A stretch of DNA of 32,163 bases from an uncultured Nocardioidaceae bacterium (GTDB lineage: Bacteria > Actinomycetota > Actinomycetes > Propionibacteriales > Nocardioidaceae). Location of the stretch: assembly GCA_902805855.1 (NCBI GenBank), contig CADCUJ010000050.1, positions 1 through 32,163 of the forward strand, in the 5' to 3' direction. The number at the start of each line of letters is the position of its first letter. Positions within the stretch are counted from its first letter, which is position 1. Made by a program: the position numbers and the translations under genes. The notes beneath the pieces were generated by a model, which saw only the letters and a list, made by a program, of their open reading frames with translations, searched no databases and was not told where the DNA came from. Of the stretch, positions 17,407 through 24,270 are shown one piece after another.

Positions 17407-18132
17407 TCAGTCAGCGGTGGAGACCGACAGGACCGCGTCGAGAGCGACCTCCACCATGTCGCCGAACGTCTGCTCGCGTTCCTGGGCGGTGGTCTGCTCC
17501 CCGGTCGCGATGTGGTCGGACACCGTGCAGATCGCGAGTGCCTGGCGTCCGAACTTCGCGGCAAGGGTGTACAGAACGCTGGCCTCCATCTCCACCGCCA
17601 GCACGCCGTACTCCACCAGTCGCTCGACGAGGTCGGGTCGTGGGTTGTAGAAGGAGTCGCTGGACAGCAGCAGTCCCACCCGGGTCCGGCGCCCGAGGTC
17701 CCGGGCCTGGCACGCGTCGTGGGCGGCGCGAAGCAGCGCGAAGTCCGCGACCGGCGCGTAGTCGAGGCCCTCGAAGCGGAGGCGGTTCATCGAGGAGTCG
17801 GTGCAGGCGCCGCTGGCGACCACCAGGTCACGCAGGGCGAGCCCACGGCTGAGCGCACCGCAGGACCCGACGCGGACCAGCCGCTGCACGTCGTAGTCGG
17901 CGAACAGCTCGTGGCCGTAGATCGCGGCGGACGGCATCCCCATCCCCGACCCCTGCACCGAGACCCGCCGACCGCGGTAGTGACCGGTGAAGCCGAGCAT
18001 CCCACGCACCCTCGAGTAGCACTCGGCGTCCGTCAGGAAGGTCTCGGCGATCCACTGCGCGCGCAGCGGATCTCCGGGAAGCAGGACATCGGGCGCGATC
18101 TGGCCCGGCTCGGCGGCAAGGTGGGTGCTCAC
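17407..18132 (-). CDS. deoD: Purine-nucleoside phosphorylase, DeoD type
   Basis: 241 aa, matching the hexameric bacterial enzyme in length. It cleaves purine (deoxy)nucleosides with phosphate to base and (deoxy)ribose-1-phosphate in salvage. Active-site residues align with the E. coli enzyme: His4, Gly20, Arg24, Arg43, Arg87 and Ser90 for phosphate and ribose, the VEME segment near 180-183 and the catalytic Asp in SDH (Asp206). GTG 18132 is chosen because the first residues (STHLAAEPGQIAP) match the family. It lies upstream of the PLP-enzyme gene on the same strand (44 bases from its stop to ATG 17362) and divergently from nudC. Confidence 0.93.
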   Translation of the reverse strand: MSTHLAAEPGQIAPDVLLPGDPLRAQWIAETFLTDAECYSRVRGMLGFTGHYRGRRVSVQGSGMGMPSAAIYGHELFADYDVQRLVRVGSCGALSRGLALRDLVVASGACTDSSMNRLRFEGLDYAPVADFALLRAAHDACQARDLGRRTRVGLLLSSDSFYNPRPDLVERLVEYGVLAVEMEASVLYTLAAKFGRQALAICTVSDHIATGEQTTAQEREQTFGDMVEVALDAVLSVSTAD

Positions 18133-18204
18133 CCGGCCAAGGGTCTCAGGCGGCGCCCCAGGTGTCCCGCTCGGTGCACCGACGGCACTGTGCTGTGCCG
18201 GTCC

Positions 18205-18210
18205 TACAGT
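18205..18210 (+). promoter_or_regulatory. Putative -10 element (TACAGT) for nudC
   Basis: TACAGT ends six bases before GTG 18217; no Shine-Dalgarno sequence intervenes. Supports a leaderless nudC message. Confidence 0.45.
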
Positions 18211-18216
18211 GTGGCG

Positions 18217-19113
18217 GTGACCTCCAGCGGACCCGCCTCGGCGCACCCGGACGTCGCGCTCTCGGTCCGCTCACACGACCGGGTGGGTAGTCGGCGCACC
18301 GACGAGCAGTGGCTCGAGGACACCTGGCGCTCGCCGGACACGCGTGTGCTGAGGATGGCGGGGTCCCGTTTTCCCTACGGTGAGGGCCGCGTCGAGTGGG
18401 TCACCACCACCGACCTGCCGGCAGGCCGGCGGATCTTCCTCGGCGAGGAGGGCGGAGCCGCTCGGTTCGCGCTGATGCTGGAGGACCGATCCCTGTCCGA
18501 GGACTGGTCCGGCTTCCGGCAGGTCGGAGCGCGCCTGTCGGCGACCGACGCCGGGCTCGTCATCCACGCCCTCGCACTGGTCGAGTGGCACCAGGCGCAC
18601 CGGCACTGCCCGCGGTGCGGTGGCCTGCTGGCGGTCGGCGACGCCGGGCACACCCTGACCTGTGCCGACTGCGGCACCCAGCAGTTCCCGAGGACCGACC
18701 CGGCGGTGATCATGGCCGTCACCCACGAGGATCGCTGTCTGCTCGGCAGGCAGCCGCGGTGGCCCGAAGGCAGGTACTCCACCCTCGCCGGGTTCGTCGA
18801 GCCCGGTGAGTCGCTCGAGGCTGCGGTGCGCCGGGAGGTCGCCGAGGAGGTCGGCATCGAGGTCGCCGAGGTGACCTACTTCGGCAACCAGCCCTGGCCG
18901 TTCCCCTCGAGCCTGATGGTCGGGTTCTTCGCCCGCGCGCTGACGACAGGGATCAGCGTGGACGGTGAGGAGATCAGCGACGCGCGCTGGTTCACTCGGG
19001 AGCAGGTGCGCGCCGAGACCGAGGCCGGCACATTGGTGCTTCCCGGCGGCATCTCGATCTCCCGCTCACTGGTGGAGGCCTGGTACGGCGAGCCGCTGCC
19101 CGGTGAGTGGTAG
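18217..19113 (+). CDS. nudC: NAD(+)/NADH diphosphatase NudC
   Basis: 298 aa. It has the NudC architecture: an N-terminal domain, a zinc ribbon (Cys131, Cys134, Cys149, Cys152) and a Nudix domain with the complete box starting at Gly192 (GFVEPGE, then REVAEEVGI with Glu207, Glu210, Glu211). The NADH-specific motif QPWPFPSS follows the box. The enzyme hydrolyses NAD(H) and can remove NAD caps from RNA. GTG 18217 is chosen from the TACAGT element; GTG 18211 is in frame but would leave no spacing. It is convergent with the mycoredoxin gene, 17 bases apart. Confidence 0.92.
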   Translation: MTSSGPASAHPDVALSVRSHDRVGSRRTDEQWLEDTWRSPDTRVLRMAGSRFPYGEGRVEWVTTTDLPAGRRIFLGEEGGAARFALMLEDRSLSEDWSGFRQVGARLSATDAGLVIHALALVEWHQAHRHCPRCGGLLAVGDAGHTLTCADCGTQQFPRTDPAVIMAVTHEDRCLLGRQPRWPEGRYSTLAGFVEPGESLEAAVRREVAEEVGIEVAEVTYFGNQPWPFPSSLMVGFFARALTTGISVDGEEISDARWFTREQVRAETEAGTLVLPGGISISRSLVEAWYGEPLPGEW

Positions 19114-19130
19114 GGCCGACTCGAGCCGGG

Positions 19131-19418
19131 TCAGTTCAGGCTGGCGAGCTTTGCCTTGACCTGGGCCGCCGACGGGTTGGTCTGCGCGCTCCCGTCGACG
19201 TAGACCAGCGTCGGAACGGTCCGGTTCCCGTCGTTGACCCGCTCCACGACCGTCGCGGCCTCGGGCACCTGCTCGATGTCGACCACGTCGTAGCGGATGC
19301 CCTCGCGGTCGAGCTGGCTGCGCAGTCGGTAGCAGTACCCGCACCAGGGAGTGGAGTACATGGTGACCGCGGCCGCCTCGTCACGGGTGGCTGGCGGAGT
19401 GTTGGTGCGCTCGGGCAT
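19131..19418 (-). CDS. mrx1: Mycoredoxin (glutaredoxin-like)
   Basis: 95 aa thioredoxin-fold protein. VTMYSTPWCGYC carries the redox pair Cys26 and Cys29, followed by NRTVPTLVY with the cis-Pro and DGSAQTNPSAAQVKAKL, typical of Mrx1. In actinobacteria Mrx1 reduces mycothiol-mixed disulfides using mycothiol, so its presence implies mycothiol synthesis. ATG 19418 is chosen: GAAGGACGAGG lies just upstream. ATG 19361 would also keep the active site. It is divergent from uvrD2, as I recall in mycobacteria. No strong promoter is recognisable in 19419-19533. Confidence 0.9.
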   Translation of the reverse strand: MPERTNTPPATRDEAAAVTMYSTPWCGYCYRLRSQLDREGIRYDVVDIEQVPEAATVVERVNDGNRTVPTLVYVDGSAQTNPSAAQVKAKLASLN

Positions 19419-19533
19419 CCTCGTCCTTCGTCTGTGGGTGCACATCGGGCTGATGGAGCGATGGTCGGTGTCGGGGCTGATGATTTCCTTGTCCACCTAG
19501 CCAACACCGACATTGAGGAGTTTGTTTCCGCCC

Positions 19534-21612
19534 GTGACCTCCCAGCACGCGCCTGCGGCCGACCAGCTGCTCGAGGGGCTCGACCCCGAGCAGCGGGAGG
19601 TCGCGCTCGCGCTGCGCGGCCCGGTGCGGGTGCTCGCCGGAGCGGGGACCGGGAAGACCCGGGCGATCACGCACCGCATCGGATACGGGGTCGCCGCAGG
19701 CGTCTACAACCCGCGCGAGGTGCTCGCGGTGACGTTCACCACGCGGGCGGCCGGGGAGATGCGCTCCCGGTTGCGGTCGCTGGGAGCCGCCGAGGTCCAG
19801 GCGCGCACCTTCCACTCCGCTGCGCTCCGGCAGGCGCGCTACTTCTGGCCGAAGGTGTACGGCGGCGAGCTGCCCGTGCTGACGGAGTCGAAGCTGCCCC
19901 TGGTCGGGAACGCCGCCCGCCGCCAGCGGCTGGCGACCGACCCTGCCACGTTGCGTGACCTCGCCGCGGAGGTCGAGTGGGCCAAGGTCAGCAACGTGCG
20001 ACCCGATGACTACCCGGCGGTCGCGACAGCCCGCGGTCGGGTGGTGGCCGGGCACGACGCGGCCACGGTGGCTCGCGTGTTCGCCACCTACGAGGAGGTC
20101 AAGCGCGACCAGGGCCGGATGGACATGGAGGACGTGCTGCTGTGCGCCGCCGCCCTGCTCGCCGAGGACGAGCGGGTGGCCGCCGAGGTGCGTCGCCAGT
20201 ACAGGTGGTTCGTCGTCGACGAGTTCCAGGACGTCAGCCCGATCCAGTCCGCTCTGCTCGACCTGTGGCTGGGCGGTCGCAGCGACCTGTGCGTGGTCGG
20301 CGACCCGGCACAGACGATCTACTCCTTCGCCGGGGCCAGCGCGGACCATCTGGTCGGCTTCCCCAAGCGCTATCCGGGGACCACGTCGCTGGAGCTGGTG
20401 CGCAACTACCGCTCCACGCCACAGGTGGTCGCCGTGGCGAACAAGCTGCTGGCCGGGAGCCCCAGCGCGGGGGTGCAGCTGCGCGCCCAACGCGACCCCG
20501 GGCCGGAGGTGCGCTACGCGGAGCATGCCGACGAGGTCGCGGAGGCGGAGTCGGTCGCGAGCGCCGTCGTCGAGCTCCGGGACTCCGGCGTGCCGCTGCG
20601 CGAGGTGGCCGTGCTGTTCCGGATCAACGCCCAGTCGGAGGCGTTCGAGGAGGCGCTGGCTGCGCGCGGCATCTCCTACGTGGTCCGGGGGGCGGCTCGG
20701 TTCTTCGACCGGCCGGAGGTGCGCCAGGCGGTGGCCCTGCTGCGAGGAAACGCGCGTGGGGAGCAGGCCTCGGGTGCCGGGCTGGTGGCCGACGTGAGCG
20801 CGGTGCTCGCCGGGATGGGGTGGGCGCAGGCCCCGCCGGCGGGACGGGGGACGGTACGCGACCGCTGGGAGTCGCTGCAGGCGATCGTCTCCCAGGCCCA
20901 GGAGTTCTCCGCGACCGCTGCCGACACGTCGCTGACCGCGTTCGTCGCCGACCTCGAGCGTCGCGCTGCCGAGCAGCATGCCCCGGTCGCGGAGGGGGTG
21001 AGCCTGGCGACCCTGCACGCCGCCAAGGGACTGGAGTGGGACGCGGTCTTTCTCTGCGGGATGCACGAGGGGACGATGCCCATCGTGCACGCGGAGGGGG
21101 CGGCCGCTGTGGAGGAGGAGCGGCGGCTGCTGTACGTCGGGATGACCCGCTCGCGCCGTCGCCTCTCGATCTCCTGGGCGCAGGCCCGGTCACCGGGTGG
21201 ACGGGCCTCCCGCAAGCCGTCCCGGTTCCTCACCGGGCTGCGGCCGGCATCGGCCTCCGACGACGACCAGCCGGCCGGTGCCCGGCGGCGCGGCCGGAAG
21301 CGGGCGGTGGCCACCTGCCGCTCCTGCGGTCAGCCGCTCGGTTCCACCGCCGAGCGCAAGGTGGGCCGGTGCGCCGAGTGTCCGGCCACCTACGACGAGG
21401 ACCTCTACGACCGGCTGCGCCGGTGGCGGGTGGAGCGCGCGGCATCGGAGCAGGTGCCGGCGTACGTCGTCTTCACCGACCTCACCCTGCAGGCGATCGC
21501 GGAGACAAAGCCCACCGAGGCAGCGGCCTTGCGGGGCATCTCGGGTGTCGGTCCGGTGAAGATCGAGAAGTACGGCGAGGACGTGATCGAGCTCTGCCGG
21601 GGGCCGGCATAG
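19534..21612 (+). CDS. uvrD2: ATP-dependent DNA helicase UvrD2
   Basis: 692 aa. Superfamily 1A helicase: Walker A GAGTGKT (36-42), DEFQD (229-233), GDPAQTIYSFAG, motif V LHAAKGLEWDAVF, motif VI YVGMTRSRRRL. The tail has the UvrD2 hallmark tetracysteine module (Cys595, Cys598, Cys613, Cys616) followed by an HRDC domain (YDRLRRWRVERA to GVGPVKIEKYG). In mycobacteria UvrD2 is reported essential. The start is GTG 19534 or TTG 19513; GAGGAG at 19515-19520 is a rather distant ribosome site for the former. Third UvrD-like motor in the window, distinct from AdnA/B in lacking a nuclease domain. Confidence 0.93.
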   Translation: MTSQHAPAADQLLEGLDPEQREVALALRGPVRVLAGAGTGKTRAITHRIGYGVAAGVYNPREVLAVTFTTRAAGEMRSRLRSLGAAEVQARTFHSAALRQARYFWPKVYGGELPVLTESKLPLVGNAARRQRLATDPATLRDLAAEVEWAKVSNVRPDDYPAVATARGRVVAGHDAATVARVFATYEEVKRDQGRMDMEDVLLCAAALLAEDERVAAEVRRQYRWFVVDEFQDVSPIQSALLDLWLGGRSDLCVVGDPAQTIYSFAGASADHLVGFPKRYPGTTSLELVRNYRSTPQVVAVANKLLAGSPSAGVQLRAQRDPGPEVRYAEHADEVAEAESVASAVVELRDSGVPLREVAVLFRINAQSEAFEEALAARGISYVVRGAARFFDRPEVRQAVALLRGNARGEQASGAGLVADVSAVLAGMGWAQAPPAGRGTVRDRWESLQAIVSQAQEFSATAADTSLTAFVADLERRAAEQHAPVAEGVSLATLHAAKGLEWDAVFLCGMHEGTMPIVHAEGAAAVEEERRLLYVGMTRSRRRLSISWAQARSPGGRASRKPSRFLTGLRPASASDDDQPAGARRRGRKRAVATCRSCGQPLGSTAERKVGRCAECPATYDEDLYDRLRRWRVERAASEQVPAYVVFTDLTLQAIAETKPTEAAALRGISGVGPVKIEKYGEDVIELCRGPA

Positions 21613-21666
21613 CCCGAACGGGTCATTTCCCGATGCTGCACAGGGAATCTTGCGGAAATGCCCACT

Positions 21667-21703
21667 AAATGGTTTGCCGCTTACACGGCGGACGCTGTAC
21701 GTT
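21667..21703 (+). promoter_or_regulatory. Probable whiB7 promoter with AT-rich WhiB7 box
   Basis: AAAT (21667-21670), three bases, TTGCCG (21674-21679, -35), an 18-base spacer and TACGTT (21698-21703, -10). An AT-rich element a few bases upstream of the -35 is how WhiB7 with the primary sigma factor recognises its own promoter in mycobacteria, so autoregulation is likely. The start would be near 21710, giving a leader of about 340 bases. Confidence 0.65.
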
Positions 21704-21782
21704 GCTGGATACCGCACGAACCTCGCGCATCACGGCCCTGACAAGGCCGGCGCCCAAGGCATCGAAGGAGGTGCTCGCAGTG

Positions 21783-21929
21783 ATGATCTTCAACCTCACC
21801 GTCGCCGACTTCGGCATGCCCGCTTGCGGACGCGGACGCGTTGCATCCGTGCGCGCACTCGCCGATGCCCCGCGCGCGGCCGCCACCGGCACCATCCCGG
21901 GCCCCTCTGCCTGGAGCCCACCGACATAG
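21783..21929 (+). CDS. whiB7 leader peptide (upstream ORF), 48 codons
   Basis: ATG 21783 follows AAGGAGGTG (21765-21773), a near-perfect 16S rRNA complement, at nine bases; GTG 21780 and GTG 21771 are in frame and possible. The peptide starts MIFNLTVADFG and ends GPSAWSPPT; it has no domain. In mycobacteria and Streptomyces, whiB7 leaders contain a translated short ORF whose disturbed translation by ribosome inhibitors allows read-through. Here the last codons, from about codon 38, lie inside sequences that can pair with the terminator, so ribosome position could choose the RNA fold. Identified by position and RBS rather than by sequence similarity. Confidence 0.65.
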   Translation: MIFNLTVADFGMPACGRGRVASVRALADAPRAAATGTIPGPSAWSPPT

Positions 21930-21981
21930 AGCGCTCTCTTGGTCGGCGCATCTCCAGGCCGCGGAACCCGAAACCCGGGAT
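21894..21981 (+). promoter_or_regulatory. Candidate antiterminator RNA structure of the whiB7 leader
   Basis: ATCCCGGG (21894-21901) pairs perfectly with CCCGGGAT (21974-21981), which is part of the terminator's loop and 3' arm. Inside it, GCCTGGAG (21909-21916) pairs with CTCCAGGC (21952-21959) and CCGAC (21921-21925) with GTCGG (21942-21946). A further 7-bp option is 21875-21881 with 21957-21963. The 5' arms lie within the end of the leader peptide ORF. The outer helix and the terminator cannot coexist. Confidence 0.6.
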
Positions 21982-21993
21982 CCGCGGCTTTTT
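21958..21993 (+). terminator. Intrinsic terminator/attenuator before whiB7
   Basis: GCCGCGGA (21958-21965) pairs with TCCGCGGC (21981-21988); after one A-A mismatch, CCCG (21967-21970) pairs with CGGG (21976-21979) around AAACC. TTTTT follows at 21989-21993. It ends 54 bases before the whiB7 ATG, so it must be read through for whiB7 expression. Confidence 0.8.
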
Positions 21994-22047
21994 CTATGCA
22001 CGCGGATCCGATCCAGCCGACCAAGACCAGTCACAAGGAGGTGGCAG

Positions 22048-22338
22048 ATGAGCATCAGCGTCCTCGACCCGACGACGGTCGAGCGCCGCGAGGCCGAAAC
22101 AGAGCGCCTGCCGTGCCGGAGGGCGGACCCTGAGCTGTTCTTCGCCGAGAGCCCGGCGGACGTGGAGCTTGCCAAGTCGCTGTGCGTGGACTGCCCGGTC
22201 CGCACCGCCTGCCTGGCGGGCGCCCTGGAACGCAGCGAGCCGTGGGGGGTCTGGGGTGGCGAGCTGTTCCAGCAGGGAGTGGTCATCCCCCGCAAGCGCC
22301 CGCGCGGACGTCCGCGCAAGTGCGAGGTCGCGGCCTAG
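22048..22338 (+). CDS. whiB7: Redox-sensing transcriptional activator WhiB7
   Basis: 96 aa. Iron-sulfur ligands Cys23, Cys46, Cys49 and Cys55 (CVDCPVRTAC), the beta-turn EPWGVWGGE (64-72) and a C-terminal AT-hook RPRGRPRK (84-91), which is diagnostic of WhiB7. It binds the primary sigma factor and activates intrinsic antibiotic-resistance genes (efflux, rRNA methylase, acetyltransferases) and itself. ATG 22048 has AAGGAGGTG (22035-22043) just upstream. Expression should be controlled by the leader attenuator and the AT-rich promoter. Downstream, a small ORF and a strong terminator complete the unit; uvrD2 lies upstream as in mycobacteria. Confidence 0.95.
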   Translation: MSISVLDPTTVERREAETERLPCRRADPELFFAESPADVELAKSLCVDCPVRTACLAGALERSEPWGVWGGELFQQGVVIPRKRPRGRPRKCEVAA

Positions 22339-22410
22339 CCGCGAGCTCGTCGACCCGAGGAGAAGGCGAACCGAACACCCATGAACGACACACCGAATCG
22401 GAGCAAGCAG

Positions 22411-22575
22411 ATGAACCTGATGTATGAAGACCTGGCGCGGGCTCATGCGTCCGCGCGCGCGGGAGAGGCGCAACAGCGACGGCAGGGCCAGGAGCTCGTG
22501 GCCGCTCGGCGCCTTTCCCGGCGGGCCGAGCGAGCGGCGCACCAGTCGCGTCTCGCACTCGGCCGCGCCCGGTGA
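22411..22575 (+). CDS. Small Arg/Ala-rich protein downstream of whiB7
   Basis: 54 aa beginning MNLMYEDLARAHASAR, predicted all-helical and strongly basic (many RR and RA steps, few acidic residues after residue 20). I recognise the MYEDLARAH opening from small actinobacterial proteins but know no function. ATG 22411 is preferred: GGAG (22400-22403) lies seven bases upstream. ATG 22381 is in frame but has a poor ribosome site. It lies 72 bases after whiB7 and before the terminator at 22612, so is likely part of the whiB7 transcript. Confidence 0.68.
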   Translation: MNLMYEDLARAHASARAGEAQQRRQGQELVAARRLSRRAERAAHQSRLALGRAR

Positions 22576-22611
22576 CCGCCGCCGCGGTTCACCGGAAGCT
22601 ACCCGAGAACA

Positions 22612-22650
22612 GGCGCTCTCCATGGGTCGAGACCCGTGGGGAGCGCCTTT
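22612..22650 (+). terminator. Strong intrinsic terminator of the whiB7 unit
   Basis: A 16-bp stem: 22612-22627 pairs with 22632-22647, including two G-T wobbles, around the CGAG tetraloop, followed by TTTCT. It separates the whiB7/small-ORF message from the zinc-ribbon gene at 22695. Confidence 0.85.
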
Positions 22651-22682
22651 CTCGCGTCGGAGAGGCGGGGCCACGTGGCAGG

Positions 22683-22688
22683 TACGGT
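22683..22688 (+). promoter_or_regulatory. Putative -10 element (TACGGT) for the small zinc-ribbon gene
   Basis: TACGGT ends six bases before GTG 22695, downstream of the terminator at 22612-22650. The gene therefore needs its own promoter, which supports a leaderless start here. Confidence 0.48.
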
Positions 22689-22694
22689 GGCCAG

Positions 22695-22859
22695 GTGCCG
22701 CTGACCTGTGACTTCTGCGGAACGACGGCTCCGGGCCAGGAGACACCGCTGACGTGGACGACGTCGGTCGAGAACGGCCAGACGAAGCTCTTCTGTGACC
22801 GGTGCTCTCGAGAGCACTTGCGCGCGATCGAGAGCAAGCTCGACAGCGAGTGGTGGTGA
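22695..22859 (+). CDS. Small zinc-ribbon protein, function unknown
   Basis: 54 aa beginning MPLTCDFCGTTAPG and ending SKLDSEWW. Cys5/Cys8 (CDFC) and a second pair in LFCDRCSREH make a compact zinc ribbon, with TWTTSVENGQT between. The closing LDSEWW is conserved in actinobacterial homologs I recall, but no function is assigned. It starts with GTG after a TACGGT hexamer. It is convergent with the ABC1/AarF gene, with only 16 bases between stops. Confidence 0.8.
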   Translation: MPLTCDFCGTTAPGQETPLTWTTSVENGQTKLFCDRCSREHLRAIESKLDSEWW

Positions 22860-22875
22860 GCCGGCGCCGTGTGCG

Positions 22876-24225
22876 CTAGTCCTCGGCGAAGCCGGGCAGC
22901 GAGCTGTCGAGGATGTCTCGGAAAGGCGCCTCCGCCTCCAGCTGGCAGAGCACACCGATGCCGCCGATCCAGACCCGGTGGATCAGCAGGTACGACGGCG
23001 GCAGGTTGAGCCTGAGGGTCATGGTGTAGCCGGGCTCACGTGGATCGTTGAGCCGCTGGAACTGCCCACGCATCCAGGCCCTGGAGAACTTGAAGCGCTC
23101 GGTGCGGGCCGGCTCGATGAACGGTCCGAGGTAGTCGCGCAGCTCGGCCGGGTCGATCCGGATGTGCGGCCTGATGAAACCCTCGTGGCGCAGGCTGTTC
23201 AGCACCTCGTCGTAGTCGTCGAGCATCGCGATCCGCATCAGCCGGCCGATCGAGCGCGGGAGCTCGCGTTCCGGCAGCCGAGCCACCGCACCGTAGTCGA
23301 CCACGCCGAGCCCGCCGAGGCCCGAGGAGCCGGCATCGCCGTCGTCCTGGGGCAGGATCCGGAAGTTGCCCGGGTGTGGGTCGGCGTGCAGCATCCCGGT
23401 GCGGGCCGGTCCGGCGAACAGAAAGCGGACGTAGCGCTCGGCGTAGTGGTCTCGCTCCTGCTGGGACCCCTCGGCGATCAGCCGAGCCAGCGACGAGCGG
23501 CTCTCCACCCACTCGGAGACCAGCACGCTTCGAGTGCCGGCGACCACGTGCGGCACGAAGACGTCGGGATCGGAGTCGAACTCGACCGCGAAGGCCTCCT
23601 GCGCCTCGGCCTCGAGGCGGTAGTCCAGCTCCTCGGTCACTCGCTCCTGCAGCTCGTCGACGAGTGCCCGGACGTCGATGCCGGGCAGCACCCCACCGAC
23701 CGTCTTGGCCAGCCGGGCGATCTGTCGCAGGTCCGCGCGAAGCGCCTCGCCCGCCCCGGGGTACTGCACCTTGACCGCGACCTCGCGCCCGTCGGCCCAG
23801 CGACCCCTGTGCACCTGGCCGATCGACGCCGCCGCGGCCGGGTTGTCGTCGAACTCGACGAGCATCTTGCGCCATCGCGGACCGAGCTCGCGGGCCAGCA
23901 CCTCGCGCACCACGCCGGCCGACATCGGCGGAGCGTAGTCCTGCAGGCGGGTCAGCTGAGCCCGGTAGGGACCGGCGATCTCCTCGGGCAGCGCCGACTC
24001 GAAGATCGACATCGCCTGACCCATCTTCATCGCTCCGCCCTTGAGCTCCCCCAACGTGCGGAACACCTGCTCGGCGGTGCGCTGCTGCACCTCGGTCATC
24101 ACGGCGTCGGCGGGTGCCCCACCGATCCGTCTGCCCATCCCCACAGCCGTGCGACCCGCGAACCCCAGGGGCAGTGCCGCGAGGCGGGCCGTGCGCGCCA
24201 CGGTGCGGCGAGGGAGGTCGGGCAT
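22876..24225 (-). CDS. ABC1/UbiB (AarF) family kinase-like protein
   Basis: 449 aa. ABC1 atypical kinase hallmarks: KxGQ (Lys67 to Gln70, in LKGGAMKMGQ), the Ala-rich loop AAAS (131-134) replacing the Gly-rich loop, the VKVQ lysine (152), EELDYRLEA, HADPHPGNF (280-288) and VVDYG with the metal-binding Asp310. Family members are ATPases or kinases that support isoprenoid-quinone or other lipid pathways; in actinobacteria the role is not established. ATG 24225 is preceded six bases upstream by CACAAT (24232-24237 on this strand), a weak leaderless -10. It lies 45 bases downstream of the TOMM/ThiF-like gene on the same strand. Confidence 0.9.
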   Translation of the reverse strand: MPDLPRRTVARTARLAALPLGFAGRTAVGMGRRIGGAPADAVMTEVQQRTAEQVFRTLGELKGGAMKMGQAMSIFESALPEEIAGPYRAQLTRLQDYAPPMSAGVVREVLARELGPRWRKMLVEFDDNPAAAASIGQVHRGRWADGREVAVKVQYPGAGEALRADLRQIARLAKTVGGVLPGIDVRALVDELQERVTEELDYRLEAEAQEAFAVEFDSDPDVFVPHVVAGTRSVLVSEWVESRSSLARLIAEGSQQERDHYAERYVRFLFAGPARTGMLHADPHPGNFRILPQDDGDAGSSGLGGLGVVDYGAVARLPERELPRSIGRLMRIAMLDDYDEVLNSLRHEGFIRPHIRIDPAELRDYLGPFIEPARTERFKFSRAWMRGQFQRLNDPREPGYTMTLRLNLPPSYLLIHRVWIGGIGVLCQLEAEAPFRDILDSSLPGFAED

Positions 24226-24270
24226 AGGGCCATTGTGACCGACGAGCGGCCCCAGACGTACTAGGACGGT

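Noticed and set aside
16331..17650. 439-codon plus-strand open frame over the PLP-enzyme and deoD genes
   Set aside because: Antisense shadow; the minus strand encodes clear enzymes there.
21613..21650. Terminator after uvrD2
   Set aside because: Only a short CCC-GAAC-GGG stem and no T run; uvrD2 transcripts may continue into the whiB7 leader.
22795..24264. 489-codon plus-strand open frame over the aarF gene
   Set aside because: Antisense shadow; ABC1 motifs are intact on the minus strand.
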